Below are positions 45,000 to 54,418 of a DNA stretch of 64,000 bases, in pieces. The DNA comes from Schaalia sp. JY-X169. Lineage in GTDB: Bacteria > Actinomycetota > Actinomycetes > Actinomycetales > Actinomycetaceae. Positions within the stretch are counted from its first letter, which is position 1; every line of letters begins with the position of its first letter. The stretch is from NCBI RefSeq assembly GCF_014069575.1, contig NZ_CP059675.1, positions 2,294,001-2,358,000 on the forward strand, in the 5' to 3' direction. Both the position numbers and the translations under genes were made by a program. The notes beneath the pieces were generated by a model that was given only the letters and a program-made list of their open reading frames with translations, did not search any database and was not told the origin of the DNA.

Positions 45000-47615
45000 C
45001 TACAGCCCGATGAAGCTTGCGCTCCCCACGTCCTCAAACCTATCCCTCTGGCATGTCAACACAATGACCTGAGAGTCCTGCCCAACACTGTTGAGAATCA
45101 GGTTCAGCCCGGCAAGTCGATCCGGGTCTGCGAATCCCAGGGAGTCATCAAGCACAACTGGAGCTCCCGAACTGGAGTCCACCAGACTTGCGCACACAAG
45201 GCGCCCCAGCAACGCCAACTGTTCCTTGGCCCCCGCAGACAGGGAAGCGAAAGGCACGGCCACCCCATTGAGCGTCCGAGAAACGATGCTCAAGTCCCTA
45301 TCCACTTGGACCGCAAAGTCCGCACCAAACAGCGTTCTCCCCCACCTATCGATTCCCTGTTCGAACGGTCGAACATACTGTTCCTGAGCGTGCTGCTTAT
45401 GCTTGATCAGGACGTTTCGAAGCAGTTCCGCCGCGCTCGCACGTCTTTCCACACGCCCATTCTCTACGGTTGCGGACCGAAGATCTGCCTCCAGAGTTTG
45501 CACCCTGTCAAACACCCCTTCGTCGCCACGATCTTTCAGAAGGGCAGAAAGCTCGACATTTCTATCCTCTAGGGCCTTGAGCCGGTCCGTCTTCGCTGGC
45601 ACTGCCTGGCGCAAGTTAAGAAGTCGGAGCGCTATTGCCTCACCCCCACCCTGTTCTAACCTGTCCGCAAGCGCCCGCGCCTCTTTGTCAGAGTCTGCCT
45701 TCTTTCCCCCAAGTTCCTCGAGCTGCACCGCGACGTCGTCATCAGACATTCGTTTCCGCAAGTCGGCGAGCCGTGCCTGCTTGTTCCCCAGCTCAGCTGC
45801 AAGCTTGGCCACCGCAAGGTTTTGCTCCGCAAGCCTTTCCCTTGTTCTATCCTCCTGTTTGCGGGCTGCCTGCAGCATGGTGCGGGCGTCGGCGTGCTCT
45901 TGCTGAGCCCTGTCTTCGTCAGAATGAAGCTGCTCCTGGGCATCCGCCAGTTCCGCAACTTCTCCATCTGCGACCGCGGCAACGTCGCGCCCGCTGAGCT
46001 TTCCTTCGAGGACGGCCACCGCGGAGCGGAGGTCATCGAGGCTGGAATCTTCGGTAATGGCCTGCAGTGTATCCGTGGCCCGTAGCACTTCAGATTGGGC
46101 AAGCCCGTGCTCCACGCTGCCCTCCCGCGCCTGGTCAACCGTGGTAGCCCCCGCCTCTTCAAGCGCACTAGCCAACTCCCGCCGAGCACCCCTAAGTCCC
46201 TCTTCAAGCTTCTCTGGCGACCGGCCCGCTGCCACTTCTATCTTCACGACTCCGGCAACGTCGACCGTCAACCTTCCGAGGACTTCTGTGGTGAAGGAAT
46301 CCTGCACAACCGTCACGTCGTCTTCCCCGGCTCCCAACACTGAGACATCCCGTTCACCGAGTGGATGAACGGTGACCACGGGAGCGCCAGCCCTCCACGC
46401 CCCCTCAGCGGCATCTGCCCGGTTGGAGCATTCGAGGATCTTCCCCCACTTCTCACCAGTGACCGGGAGGGATGCAAGCTTCTTTACGGCCGCACGAAGG
46501 CGTTTATCAGCCGCTTCAGCTCTAGTAACCAACCGTCGTGCCGCATTGAGATCTTCCACATCGCGACGTAGGGACAGCTGATCTTGCGCAACCCGAACCT
46601 TCTTCCGGGCAACCTCAAGAGCCTTTTCTGCAGCAGAGGCCCCCTCTTCCCTCTCCGCCCGCTCCGCAACCTCTTCGGCTAGCCGCGCCGTCAGTTCCTC
46701 AGCCTTGATACCCGACTCTTTGACGCCCTGCGCCGCACTTGCAATCTGCTCTTCCAGGCCAACGCGTAGCGCACGCTCAGCCTTCAGCGCCTCAATGCTC
46801 TGCTCCGCCTCAGCCGCGTCTGCACGCGCCAGTTCCAGTTGCCCTTGCAGCTCTTCCAGCGCCCTATTCTCTTCCTGCGCCGCCGCAAGGCTCGACCTGT
46901 CAAGTTCCAGCTTCTTCGCGAGCTTCTCTATCAAACGCTCATTGCCCGCGAATTCTGCAGTCCATTCTTCCGCTGCCCGATAGCGTTCACTGGCGGCGTC
47001 CAAATCGGTAGTCAGCCGCTCCACTGCCTCACGCGAGCTTCTCAAAGTACCGGAGGCTTTGCCGCCCGCGGTGAAATACTCCCGATATTCCTTCTCTACC
47101 CGTTCCATGAGGACATCTGCGCCGTCCCCTTCCGGCATCTCTCCCAAGGCCTGCTGCAATGCTGTTACGTCCGCCAGCTTCGCCTGGTGCAAAGAATCGC
47201 CCTGCGCCACATCGACCTGGTCCAGAAGGTTGAGGTCGACCGTCTCTGCCAACAGTCGCTCAAAGTGTTCATGTGCTTCATCACCGGTGAAGTGCTGCAG
47301 CCGTCCGGCGCCGTCGGTCACTTCAAGTTCCGTGAGAGGACGTCGCAGCCACTGCTTTCGATACACCAGCGCGTACGGTCCAGTCTCTAGCTCCAGTTCA
47401 ACAAAGGGAGCACCATCGCGACCAATTGGCGCAACGTCTTTGATTGCAGCGGCCTTGGAAGAGTCCTTGTACCTGCGCAGAAGCCCGATCGCCTCACGGA
47501 TCGAGGACTTGCCAACTTCATTGGGCCCCCAGACAACGTTGACACCCCCGCTTAGCTCCAGTTCCGCATGGTCAATGCCCCGGAAGTTACGCAGCAACAC
47601 CCTGTTGTACTTCAC
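45000..47615 (-). CDS. SbcC/Rad50-like SMC-family ATPase
   Basis: 871 residues from a GTG overlapping the nuclease gene stop (GTGA). N-terminal ATPase half with Walker A WGPNEVGKSS; about 500 residues of coiled coil (175-740) rich in Glu/Ala/Arg; C-terminal half with ABC signature LSAGAKEQLALLGRLV and Walker B VVLDDSLGFADPD. No zinc-hook CxxC is visible at the hinge. Shorter than E. coli SbcC (about 1050). With the exonuclease it should process DNA ends. YhaN-type architecture is the closest match. Confidence 0.88.
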   Translation of the reverse strand: MKYNRVLLRNFRGIDHAELELSGGVNVVWGPNEVGKSSIREAIGLLRRYKDSSKAAAIKDVAPIGRDGAPFVELELETGPYALVYRKQWLRRPLTELEVTDGAGRLQHFTGDEAHEHFERLLAETVDLNLLDQVDVAQGDSLHQAKLADVTALQQALGEMPEGDGADVLMERVEKEYREYFTAGGKASGTLRSSREAVERLTTDLDAASERYRAAEEWTAEFAGNERLIEKLAKKLELDRSSLAAAQEENRALEELQGQLELARADAAEAEQSIEALKAERALRVGLEEQIASAAQGVKESGIKAEELTARLAEEVAERAEREEGASAAEKALEVARKKVRVAQDQLSLRRDVEDLNAARRLVTRAEAADKRLRAAVKKLASLPVTGEKWGKILECSNRADAAEGAWRAGAPVVTVHPLGERDVSVLGAGEDDVTVVQDSFTTEVLGRLTVDVAGVVKIEVAAGRSPEKLEEGLRGARRELASALEEAGATTVDQAREGSVEHGLAQSEVLRATDTLQAITEDSSLDDLRSAVAVLEGKLSGRDVAAVADGEVAELADAQEQLHSDEDRAQQEHADARTMLQAARKQEDRTRERLAEQNLAVAKLAAELGNKQARLADLRKRMSDDDVAVQLEELGGKKADSDKEARALADRLEQGGGEAIALRLLNLRQAVPAKTDRLKALEDRNVELSALLKDRGDEGVFDRVQTLEADLRSATVENGRVERRASAAELLRNVLIKHKQHAQEQYVRPFEQGIDRWGRTLFGADFAVQVDRDLSIVSRTLNGVAVPFASLSAGAKEQLALLGRLVCASLVDSSSGAPVVLDDSLGFADPDRLAGLNLILNSVGQDSQVIVLTCQRDRFEDVGSASFIGL

Positions 47616-48793
47616 GACGTCCCCCCTGCAAGCCGATAGAGCAGCCCCAACGAGTCGGCTGCCACCGTTGCATCCGTCCCGGCTTCGCTTCGTGCCTGCG
47701 CCTGAAGATCACCCGCCGCCGCCAGTGTGAACCCACCCAGGCCCAGACCAGAAAAGTCATCGTCTTCAGACAGCACCGCCAAGTCAGTGTGGCTCTCCCA
47801 AACATCGAGGCGTGCGAACAGGTCACCCATGCGGTCGAGGACGTCATCAAGCCGCGCCTTTTCCCGCACGGACAACGTGCCCGTCAGCGCCAACTTCAGT
47901 CCCGTCTTCTCTTTGTTCGTCACCTGTTCCAACTCTGCCAACAGGCGGTCCACGTCGTCATCATTGTTGAGGGCAAAGTCCAGTGCACGCAGTTCCCAAC
48001 TGCCTACGTGTTCCAACGCCACATCTGCACGTCGCGACTTTCCATCAATATCAACGACGAGGACGTTGCCCGGATTGATCTCGCGTTCCGCAGTGACCTC
48101 AGGGGTACCGGGATACCAGATACCTGGCGCCACCTCAAGCGTCCCGTGTCTGTCTCCCAGAACCACAAAGTCAATTGCCCCCTTGCTGATCTGCGCCATT
48201 AGGAACGCGTCGTCGACCAGCCCTAATGCGTCGGGAGCCGCGGACAGCGAGCGAACCGCGCCGTGAGCAACCACAAGGCGCAGCGACTCGCCGCCATCGA
48301 GAGTCGTACCCTCTTCCCCATCATCCGAGCTCCCTGCATGCTCAACGGCTTCCCTGGTCAGATCTGTACGGGGAGTTTTGCTAAACCAAGGCGCGGCAAT
48401 GAGCTGAACCGTCGAGCCGTCAAGGCAAGAGATCGTTTCAGCCACTCCGCTTTCCCTAAGGACCTGCACACCACGCGGGCACCCCCGCAGGAACTCCGGA
48501 GAGGCATAGATTGAAGCAGCATCAAGCGGGTCGTGATTACCAGGCAGGAGGTAGACGGGAACCGTGTACCCCCGCAAGACTTCAAACGTTCGGCTGAGAA
48601 TCTGCCTGTCCAACTGGTTGGATTCGAACACGTCGCCGCACACAACAACGAAGTCCGCGTTCTTTTCTTCCGCTACCAGACCCACCCGCGCAACCGCGTC
48701 GAGGCGAGCTTGGGCATAGCGCGCGCGAGCCTCAGGCGGCAGAAATGCCGCCTGCTTCCCCAGTTGCCAGTCGGCAGTAGCAATGAAACGCAC
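47612..48793 (-). CDS. SbcD/Mre11-like DNA repair exonuclease
   Basis: 393 residues from a GTG with AGGGGG six bases upstream. Calcineurin-type nuclease motifs: FIATADWQLGK (D and a Gln in place of the usual His of DxH), FVVVCGDVFESNQ, LLPGNHDPLD, VVAHGAV and LGDRHGTLE. The YhaO-type subgroup often varies in these residues. A C-terminal acidic capping region follows. Works with the overlapping ATPase gene; expected to nick or resect DNA ends. Confidence 0.88.
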   Translation of the reverse strand: MRFIATADWQLGKQAAFLPPEARARYAQARLDAVARVGLVAEEKNADFVVVCGDVFESNQLDRQILSRTFEVLRGYTVPVYLLPGNHDPLDAASIYASPEFLRGCPRGVQVLRESGVAETISCLDGSTVQLIAAPWFSKTPRTDLTREAVEHAGSSDDGEEGTTLDGGESLRLVVAHGAVRSLSAAPDALGLVDDAFLMAQISKGAIDFVVLGDRHGTLEVAPGIWYPGTPEVTAEREINPGNVLVVDIDGKSRRADVALEHVGSWELRALDFALNNDDDVDRLLAELEQVTNKEKTGLKLALTGTLSVREKARLDDVLDRMGDLFARLDVWESHTDLAVLSEDDDFSGLGLGGFTLAAAGDLQAQARSEAGTDATVAADSLGLLYRLAGGTS

Positions 48794-48862
48794 CGAGTCC
48801 CCCTCTCGCCTTCCCTTCCACAAAGGCTACCGAGCACCTCCGACATCTGCCGGATGAACGCC

Positions 48863-50257
48863 CTAGAGGCCGGGGATCAGTAGCTTGGCCACGCTGAAGT
48901 AGATCAAGAGCCCCGTCCCATCAACGATGGTGGAGATCATCGGGGCCGATACGACCGCGGGGTCGAGGCGCATCCTCTTGAGAATCAGCGGCAGGATTGC
49001 CGCAACCATAGATGACCACATCACAATCGCTGCCAAGGAAATGATCACCGTCAACGTGATTGGCCACCCGACCCCTAGCGTCCACGCGCGTACCAAACCT
49101 GCGATAGCCATGGTCCCAGCAATCAGCAGGCCGGTCCGGAACTCCTTCCACATCACGCCCCAGACGTCGCGTAGTCTCACACCATCCGCCGCAATTGCAC
49201 GGATCAGAGTCGTGGTGATCTGGGTTCCGACGTTTCCACCTGTACCGATTAAGAGCGGAATGAAGAAGTTCAGGGCGATCGCCGCCGCCAGAACGTCCTC
49301 GAACGCCTGCATGACGTTGGAGGTATACATGGAGGCAACAAAGAGCACCAGCAACCACACGACGCGCTTTGACCACAGCCTGATGGGTGAAGCCTGCATG
49401 TAGGGCACTTCAAGTGGTGCGGACCCACCCATCATTTCAACGTCCTCGGTCGTCTCCTCGCGAAGAATCTCATTGACCGAATCCATGGTGATCACGCCGA
49501 GTATGTACTTACCGTCCATCACCGGAACGACCTCGGAGTCACGCGCCCGCACGCGGTGAACAACCCGTTCCTGGTCTGCCAGAGGTTTCACCGACCACTG
49601 CTGCAGGCGGTCCGCTGGAACCATGTGGTCCGCAACTAGGTCGGCTCGTTTCGCAAGAACCATTGCGTTCTGAGAGACCCACCCGAGCGCCACCTGACCG
49701 TGGCTGGTCTGTTCGGTCACGAAGACGCCCTCTTCGAGAGAATCGGGGTCTCTCCGTGCCACCGCTACTGCGTCCGCCATGGTCGCCTCGCTACCGACAT
49801 GAAGGAAGACCGGACGCATACGGGACGCTGCCGAATCATCCGGCCAAGCCAAAAGTCCACGAACGAGGGCGGAGCGGGAATACTCCATTGCACGCAGGAC
49901 CTCATGACGGTCATCCTCATCCATGAGCTCAATGACCTGGGTTGCCTCATCCGCATCCAAGGTATCGAGGAGCCCCGCAGCGACCGGCAGTGGCAGCTTC
50001 TTGAGGAACATGTACGCCTGGTAGTCGCCAATGGACTCTAGGAGCTCGCGGGCCGATGCGGGAGTTAGCAACTCGGTGAGTCGTTCAGCCTGCGGCGCGT
50101 CGAGGTCGTCAATCTGATTACCCATGAGGTCGTGGTCCACATCAGTGAGCCACAGAGAGAGAGCGCGCGGAGTCCCGACAGCCACAACTTCTCTGAGCGT
50201 TTCGGGCACAGTTGATAGTGGTTCAGGAGCCCGACTCTTGAACATCTTGAATTTCAT
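48863..50257 (-). CDS. mgtE: Magnesium transporter MgtE
   Basis: 464 residues. N-terminal MgtE_N domain (LPLPVAAGLLDTLDADEATQVIELMDEDDR), two CBS motifs (DHMVPADRLQQWSVKPLADQ and VPVMDGKYILGVITMDSV), connecting helix, and five membrane helices with the pore signature LIGTGGNVGTQITTTLIRAIA. The CBS and N domains gate the channel with intracellular Mg2+. Preceded on the minus strand by a long untranslated leader. Confidence 0.96.
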   Translation of the reverse strand: MKFKMFKSRAPEPLSTVPETLREVVAVGTPRALSLWLTDVDHDLMGNQIDDLDAPQAERLTELLTPASARELLESIGDYQAYMFLKKLPLPVAAGLLDTLDADEATQVIELMDEDDRHEVLRAMEYSRSALVRGLLAWPDDSAASRMRPVFLHVGSEATMADAVAVARRDPDSLEEGVFVTEQTSHGQVALGWVSQNAMVLAKRADLVADHMVPADRLQQWSVKPLADQERVVHRVRARDSEVVPVMDGKYILGVITMDSVNEILREETTEDVEMMGGSAPLEVPYMQASPIRLWSKRVVWLLVLFVASMYTSNVMQAFEDVLAAAIALNFFIPLLIGTGGNVGTQITTTLIRAIAADGVRLRDVWGVMWKEFRTGLLIAGTMAIAGLVRAWTLGVGWPITLTVIISLAAIVMWSSMVAAILPLILKRMRLDPAVVSAPMISTIVDGTGLLIYFSVAKLLIPGL

Positions 50258-50560
50258 GATGAGCCTTGGATTGAGGTTGGCTAACTGGCTGTTTTCCTCG
50301 CATCCGTTCCCCGGCCCACTTCAAACAGAATGAACTGTCTTTGCGAATCGGCTACCCGTGGCAGCGCTGGGGAGGCGGACACGAGTTGCTACTTTGACTT
50401 CCCAAGTCCTGGGCCACCCCCTTAGGTACTGAGGCAGAGCCTCTTTCCATGTCCGGGCACCCGAAATGTGGGGGCTCCGAACCCATGAAGAGTCTACCCC
50501 CCAATAATGTGAGGTAGGGGTGGGTTGGAACACCTCGAAGCACCTACGATTCGTTCATAT
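50258..50560 (-). promoter_or_regulatory. Long leader region upstream of mgtE
   Basis: About 300 bp without a gene. On the mgtE strand there are several short hairpins, for example GAGGC-agA-GCCTC (plus-strand 50431-50443) and CCCA..TGGG (50401-50413), and GC-rich runs. I looked for the M-box (ykoK) Mg2+ riboswitch core (GAGGCUCC ... GCUGCCCGAAAA) and did not find it. A Mg2+-sensing leader of another type is possible. Confidence 0.35.
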
Positions 50561-50617
50561 TTTGAAGCAGAAATGCCAGTCTTTGTCTCAGAGAATTTTG
50601 GAACCATTCTGTTATCT

Positions 50618-50648
50618 TTGACGACAAACCTACTCTGACCTGTATGTT
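50618..50648 (+). promoter_or_regulatory. Candidate promoter upstream of oppA
   Basis: TTGACG at 50618-50623 is followed after 17-19 bp by TGTATGTTTAT, in an AT-rich segment (50560-50700) that stands out from its surroundings. The start codon lies about 130 bp downstream. Assigned by eye only. Confidence 0.3.
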
Positions 50649-50780
50649 TATCGAACCGTTACCAAAAATTTGCGTTCGGATGATGAACGCGGCCTTCGCA
50701 AAATGCACATTACTCCCTATGGTGCAGAGGTCTGGGCGCCCAATGCGCCCCGAAACCTATAGATCCTGTAAGGAGGGACT

Positions 50781-52418
50781 ATGAGTCTGAAGAGGACGTG
50801 GCTGGCAGTACCGGCCGTACTCGCACTCTCCCTAGCCGCCTGCTCCAGTGGCGGTGGCACCAGCTCTGAGAGCGGTGCGGACCAGAGCGGAGATGCCGGA
50901 GCCGGAGAAGTTTCAGCGGAGATGATCACCGCTAACTCAACCGAACCCCAGAACCCACTTATCCCCACCAACACCAACGAGGTCGGTGGCGGTAGGGTTG
51001 TTGACCTGCTGTTCTCCGGTTTGGTTTACTACGCAGCCGACGGCTCCGTACACAACGAGGCTGCCGAGTCGATCGAGACCGAAGACTCCCAGACCTACAC
51101 CATCAAGCTGAAGGCCGACCAGACCTTCTCTGACGGCACTCCGGTGACCGCAGCCTCCTACGTTGACGCATGGAACCTGGGTGCGAAGAATGAGCACCTC
51201 TCTGCATACTTCTTTGCTCCCATCGAAGGCACCACTGAAGATGGTCTGATCGAGAGTGGTGACACCATGTCCGGCCTGACGGTCGTAGACGACACCACCT
51301 TCACCGTCACACTCAAGCAGCCGGAATCAGACTTCCCGCTACGCTTGGGCTACTCGGCGTTCTTCCCGCTTCCTCAATCCACGCTGGACGATCCTGAGAA
51401 GGGTGGCGAGGAGCCAATCGGTAACGGCCCCTACAAGTTGGGCGGCGAAGGATGGGTTCACAACGAACGCCTCCAGCTGGTTCCTTCCGAGAGCTACACC
51501 GGTGAGCGCACCCCGGCCAATGGTGGGATCGACTTCATCTTCTACCCGACCCAGACCGCTGCATACGCAGACCTGCTGTCCGGTCAGTTAGACGTCCTTG
51601 ACGCCATCCCGGATGAAGCTCTGGCAACCTTCGAGCAGGAACTTGGCGACCGCGCCATCAACCAGCCCGCAGCTGTCTTCCAGTCCTTCACCATCCCGGA
51701 GAGCCTTGAGCACTTCGCTGGCGAAGAGGGCATCCTCCGTCGCCAGGCAATCTCGATGGCAATCAACCGTGAAGAAATCACGACCGCGATCTTCTCCGGT
51801 ACCCGCACCCCTGCCCGCGACTTCACCTCGCCTGTCATCGACGGTTGGGATGGCAACCTCACCAACGCTACCGTCCTCGACTTTGACGCTGACAAGGCCA
51901 AGGAACTCTGGGCAGAAGCAGAAGCAATCAGCCCCTTCACCGGCAAGTTCGAAATTGCTTACAACTCTGACGGTGGACACCAGGCTTGGGTTGACGCAGT
52001 TGCAAACCAGCTGGTCAACAACCTTGGAATCGATGCGGTTGGAAAGCCCTACCCGGACTTCAAGTCGCTTCGTGACGAAGTGACAAGCCGGACCATCAAG
52101 ACGGCCTTCCGCACCGGCTGGCAGGCTGACTACCCGGCTCTGGGTAACTTCCTCGGCCCGCTCTACGCAACGGGCGCAGGCTCGAACGATGGCGACTACT
52201 CCAACGCTGACTTCGATGCTCTCCTCAACGATGCCGCGGCAGCTGCAACCCCTGAAGAAGGCACCGCCCTCCTCCAGGACGCACAGGAAATCCTCCTTGA
52301 GGATCTCCCGGCAGTTCCGCTGTGGTACTCGAACGTAACTGGTGGTTACGCCGAGGTCGCGCAGAACGTTGAGTTTGGATGGAACTCCGTCCCGCTGTAC
52401 TACGAGATCTCCAAGTAA
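50781..52418 (+). CDS. oppA: Oligopeptide-binding lipoprotein OppA-like
   Basis: 545 residues with RBS AAGGAGG. Lipoprotein signal peptide with lipobox LSLAAC (Cys21), Ser/Gly-rich linker, then an SBP_bac_5 fold: NPLIPTNTNEVGGGRVVDLLFSGLVYY, WVHNERLQLVPSESYTG and RRQAISMAINREEITTAIFSG. It is tethered to the membrane outside the cell and delivers peptides to OppBC. Codon use is highly biased, suggesting high expression. Confidence 0.95.
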   Translation: MSLKRTWLAVPAVLALSLAACSSGGGTSSESGADQSGDAGAGEVSAEMITANSTEPQNPLIPTNTNEVGGGRVVDLLFSGLVYYAADGSVHNEAAESIETEDSQTYTIKLKADQTFSDGTPVTAASYVDAWNLGAKNEHLSAYFFAPIEGTTEDGLIESGDTMSGLTVVDDTTFTVTLKQPESDFPLRLGYSAFFPLPQSTLDDPEKGGEEPIGNGPYKLGGEGWVHNERLQLVPSESYTGERTPANGGIDFIFYPTQTAAYADLLSGQLDVLDAIPDEALATFEQELGDRAINQPAAVFQSFTIPESLEHFAGEEGILRRQAISMAINREEITTAIFSGTRTPARDFTSPVIDGWDGNLTNATVLDFDADKAKELWAEAEAISPFTGKFEIAYNSDGGHQAWVDAVANQLVNNLGIDAVGKPYPDFKSLRDEVTSRTIKTAFRTGWQADYPALGNFLGPLYATGAGSNDGDYSNADFDALLNDAAAAATPEEGTALLQDAQEILLEDLPAVPLWYSNVTGGYAEVAQNVEFGWNSVPLYYEISK

Positions 52419-52442
52419 TCAGCACTTAACGCAAAAGTGTTC

Positions 52443-52475
52443 ACGGGGTGGCGACCGATGGTCGCCACCCCGTGT
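52443..52475 (+). terminator. Intercistronic stem-loop between oppA and oppB
   Basis: A perfect 15-bp stem (CACGGGGTGGCGACC / GGTCGCCACCCCGTG) with a 3-nt loop, followed by TTCGCGTT rather than a T-run. It lies 25 bp after the oppA stop. Likely a partial terminator or 3' mRNA stabiliser that raises oppA expression over the membrane components, as in other binding-protein operons. Confidence 0.75.
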
Positions 52476-52524
52476 TCGCGTTATAGTGCATGCCATCCTG
52501 TAGGCCCAGCCGAGGACCCTTTTT

Positions 52525-53451
52525 ATGCCTAGATATATCGGGCGCCGCCTGTTGCAGACCATTCCGGTTTTCTTCGGCGCCACATTTTTGATCTTCGCCA
52601 TGGTGTATTTGATGCCTGGCGATCCTGTTGCCGCCCTGGGCGGTGACCGCGGGCTTGACCCGACCGTCCAAGCGCGCATCCGCGCCGAGTACAACCTTGA
52701 TAAGCCTTTCTGGATGCAGTACCTGCTCTACCTGAAAGGTGTTGTGACGTTTGACTTTGGGAAGACCTTCTCCGGTCGACCCGTTGTTGAGCAAATGGCA
52801 CACGCATTCCCCATCACGATTCGCTTGGCGTTCATGGCGATCGCCATTGAGGCAATCTTCGGAATCCTCTTGGGTGTCATTGCAGGAATGCGCAAGGGCA
52901 AGTGGTTTGACTCCACAATCCTGGTCTTCTCCATGGTCTTGATCTCGGTCCCCACATTCGTGATCGGCTTCCTCCTCCAGTACTTTGTCGGAGTGAAGTG
53001 GGGTCTGCTTCCAACCACTGTGGGCGCAAACGTGAGCTTCAAATCACTGCTTATGCCAGCGATTGTGCTATCCGCAGTCTCGCTTGCATACATCATTCGG
53101 CTAACGCGCCAGTCCATCTCCGAGACAGCCGGTGCTGACTTTGTCCGTACGGCGCGCGCCAAAGGCCTGACCTCCGGATCCGTGATGAACCGCCACATTC
53201 TGCGCAACTCCCTGATCCCGGTCGTCACCTTTATCGGAGCTGACCTCGGGGCCCTCATGGGCGGCGCCATTGTCACCGAAGGTATTTTCGGAATCAACGG
53301 TGTTGGCGGAATGCTCTGGCAAGGGATCATTCGAGGTGAGCCGTCCTCGGTTGTCTCTGTGACGACCGCCCTCGTGCTTGTCTACATCGTCGCCAACCTT
53401 CTAGTCGACTTGCTTTACGCAGTCTTGGACCCAAGGATCCGCTATGCCTAA
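52525..53451 (+). CDS. oppB: Oligopeptide ABC transporter permease OppB
   Basis: 308 residues with six membrane helices. N-terminal RRLLQTIPVFFGATFLIFAMVY, the LMPGDP motif and the EAA-loop TARAKGLTSGSVMNRHILRNSLIP place it in the DppB/OppB family. The long first periplasmic loop is typical. It forms the channel with OppC. An 8-bp overlap with oppC shows coupling. Confidence 0.95.
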   Translation: MPRYIGRRLLQTIPVFFGATFLIFAMVYLMPGDPVAALGGDRGLDPTVQARIRAEYNLDKPFWMQYLLYLKGVVTFDFGKTFSGRPVVEQMAHAFPITIRLAFMAIAIEAIFGILLGVIAGMRKGKWFDSTILVFSMVLISVPTFVIGFLLQYFVGVKWGLLPTTVGANVSFKSLLMPAIVLSAVSLAYIIRLTRQSISETAGADFVRTARAKGLTSGSVMNRHILRNSLIPVVTFIGADLGALMGGAIVTEGIFGINGVGGMLWQGIIRGEPSSVVSVTTALVLVYIVANLLVDLLYAVLDPRIRYA

Positions 53452-54418
53452 CTCACCTGTCCCCTCGATGGGCCTGAAAAAAGCGCGGCCCGGCCAAGAA
53501 CGCTACGTATCTCCGACAGATGAAACCGGCCTGGGAGCCGTCGACGCTGTTGCAGACGATTCCGCACCGTCTTCAATGTGGGGTGAGGCATGGAAGAACC
53601 TCCGGACCCGCCCCCTCTTCTGGGTCGCCCTTACGATCATCACCCTCGCGGTGCTGCTCTCACTGTTTCCTTCGTGGTTCACCAGCCAGAACCCCAAGTT
53701 CTGCGAACTCTCAAACTCGCTTGCGGACCCCCGCTCCGGACACCCCTTCGGGTTTGACCGCCAGGGCTGTGACATCTACTCACGCGTGATCTATGGGGCA
53801 CGCGCTTCCGTATCGGTGGGTCTGTTCACGACCATCATCGTCACCCTTCTAGGCACCGTCATCGGCACCCTGGCAGGCTACTTTGGCGGGTGGATTGACG
53901 CGGTAATGTCCCGACTAACCGACATCTTCTTCGCGGTTCCACTGGTTCTGGCTGCAATCGTCTTCATGCAGCTCTTCAAGGACAACCGCAACGTGTGGAT
54001 GGTCGTCTTCATCCTTTCCGTATTTGGCTGGACCTCAATCGCACGTATTGCTCGTGGAGCCGTCCTGTCCGGGAAGAATGAAGAGTACGTTACCGCCGCC
54101 CGCGCCACAGGGGCGTCACGCTGGCGTATCGTCACGTCGCACATTCTGCCGAACGCCGCCGCGCCGATCATCGTTTATGCGACCGTCGCCCTCGGAACTT
54201 TCATTGTTGCCGAAGCAACCCTGTCGTTCCTTGGTGTTGGCCTCCCACCGGACATCGTCTCTTGGGGTGGCGACATCAGCCGCGCCCAAGCTGCCCTGCG
54301 AACTCAGCCGATGGTGCTGTTCTACCCGGCTATCGCATTGGGTATGACTGTCCTTAGCTTCATCATGATGGGCGACGCTGTGCGTGACGCCCTCGACCCG
54401 AAGGCACGTAAACGATGA
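53444..54418 (+). CDS. oppC: Oligopeptide ABC transporter permease OppC
   Basis: 324 residues. A 45-residue hydrophilic N-terminus precedes the first helix; then HPFGFDRQGCDIYSRVIYGARASVSVG, the classic OppC periplasmic motif (HPLGTDxxGRD variant with Q-G-C-D), and the EAA loop TAARATGASRWRIVTSHILPNA. The end of the coding region overlaps the ATPase start by four bases (ATGA). Confidence 0.95.
   Translation: MPNSPVPSMGLKKARPGQERYVSPTDETGLGAVDAVADDSAPSSMWGEAWKNLRTRPLFWVALTIITLAVLLSLFPSWFTSQNPKFCELSNSLADPRSGHPFGFDRQGCDIYSRVIYGARASVSVGLFTTIIVTLLGTVIGTLAGYFGGWIDAVMSRLTDIFFAVPLVLAAIVFMQLFKDNRNVWMVVFILSVFGWTSIARIARGAVLSGKNEEYVTAARATGASRWRIVTSHILPNAAAPIIVYATVALGTFIVAEATLSFLGVGLPPDIVSWGGDISRAQAALRTQPMVLFYPAIALGMTVLSFIMMGDAVRDALDPKARKR

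Noticed and set aside
50258-50560. M-box riboswitch before mgtE
   Set aside because: The conserved M-box core could not be found on the mgtE strand.
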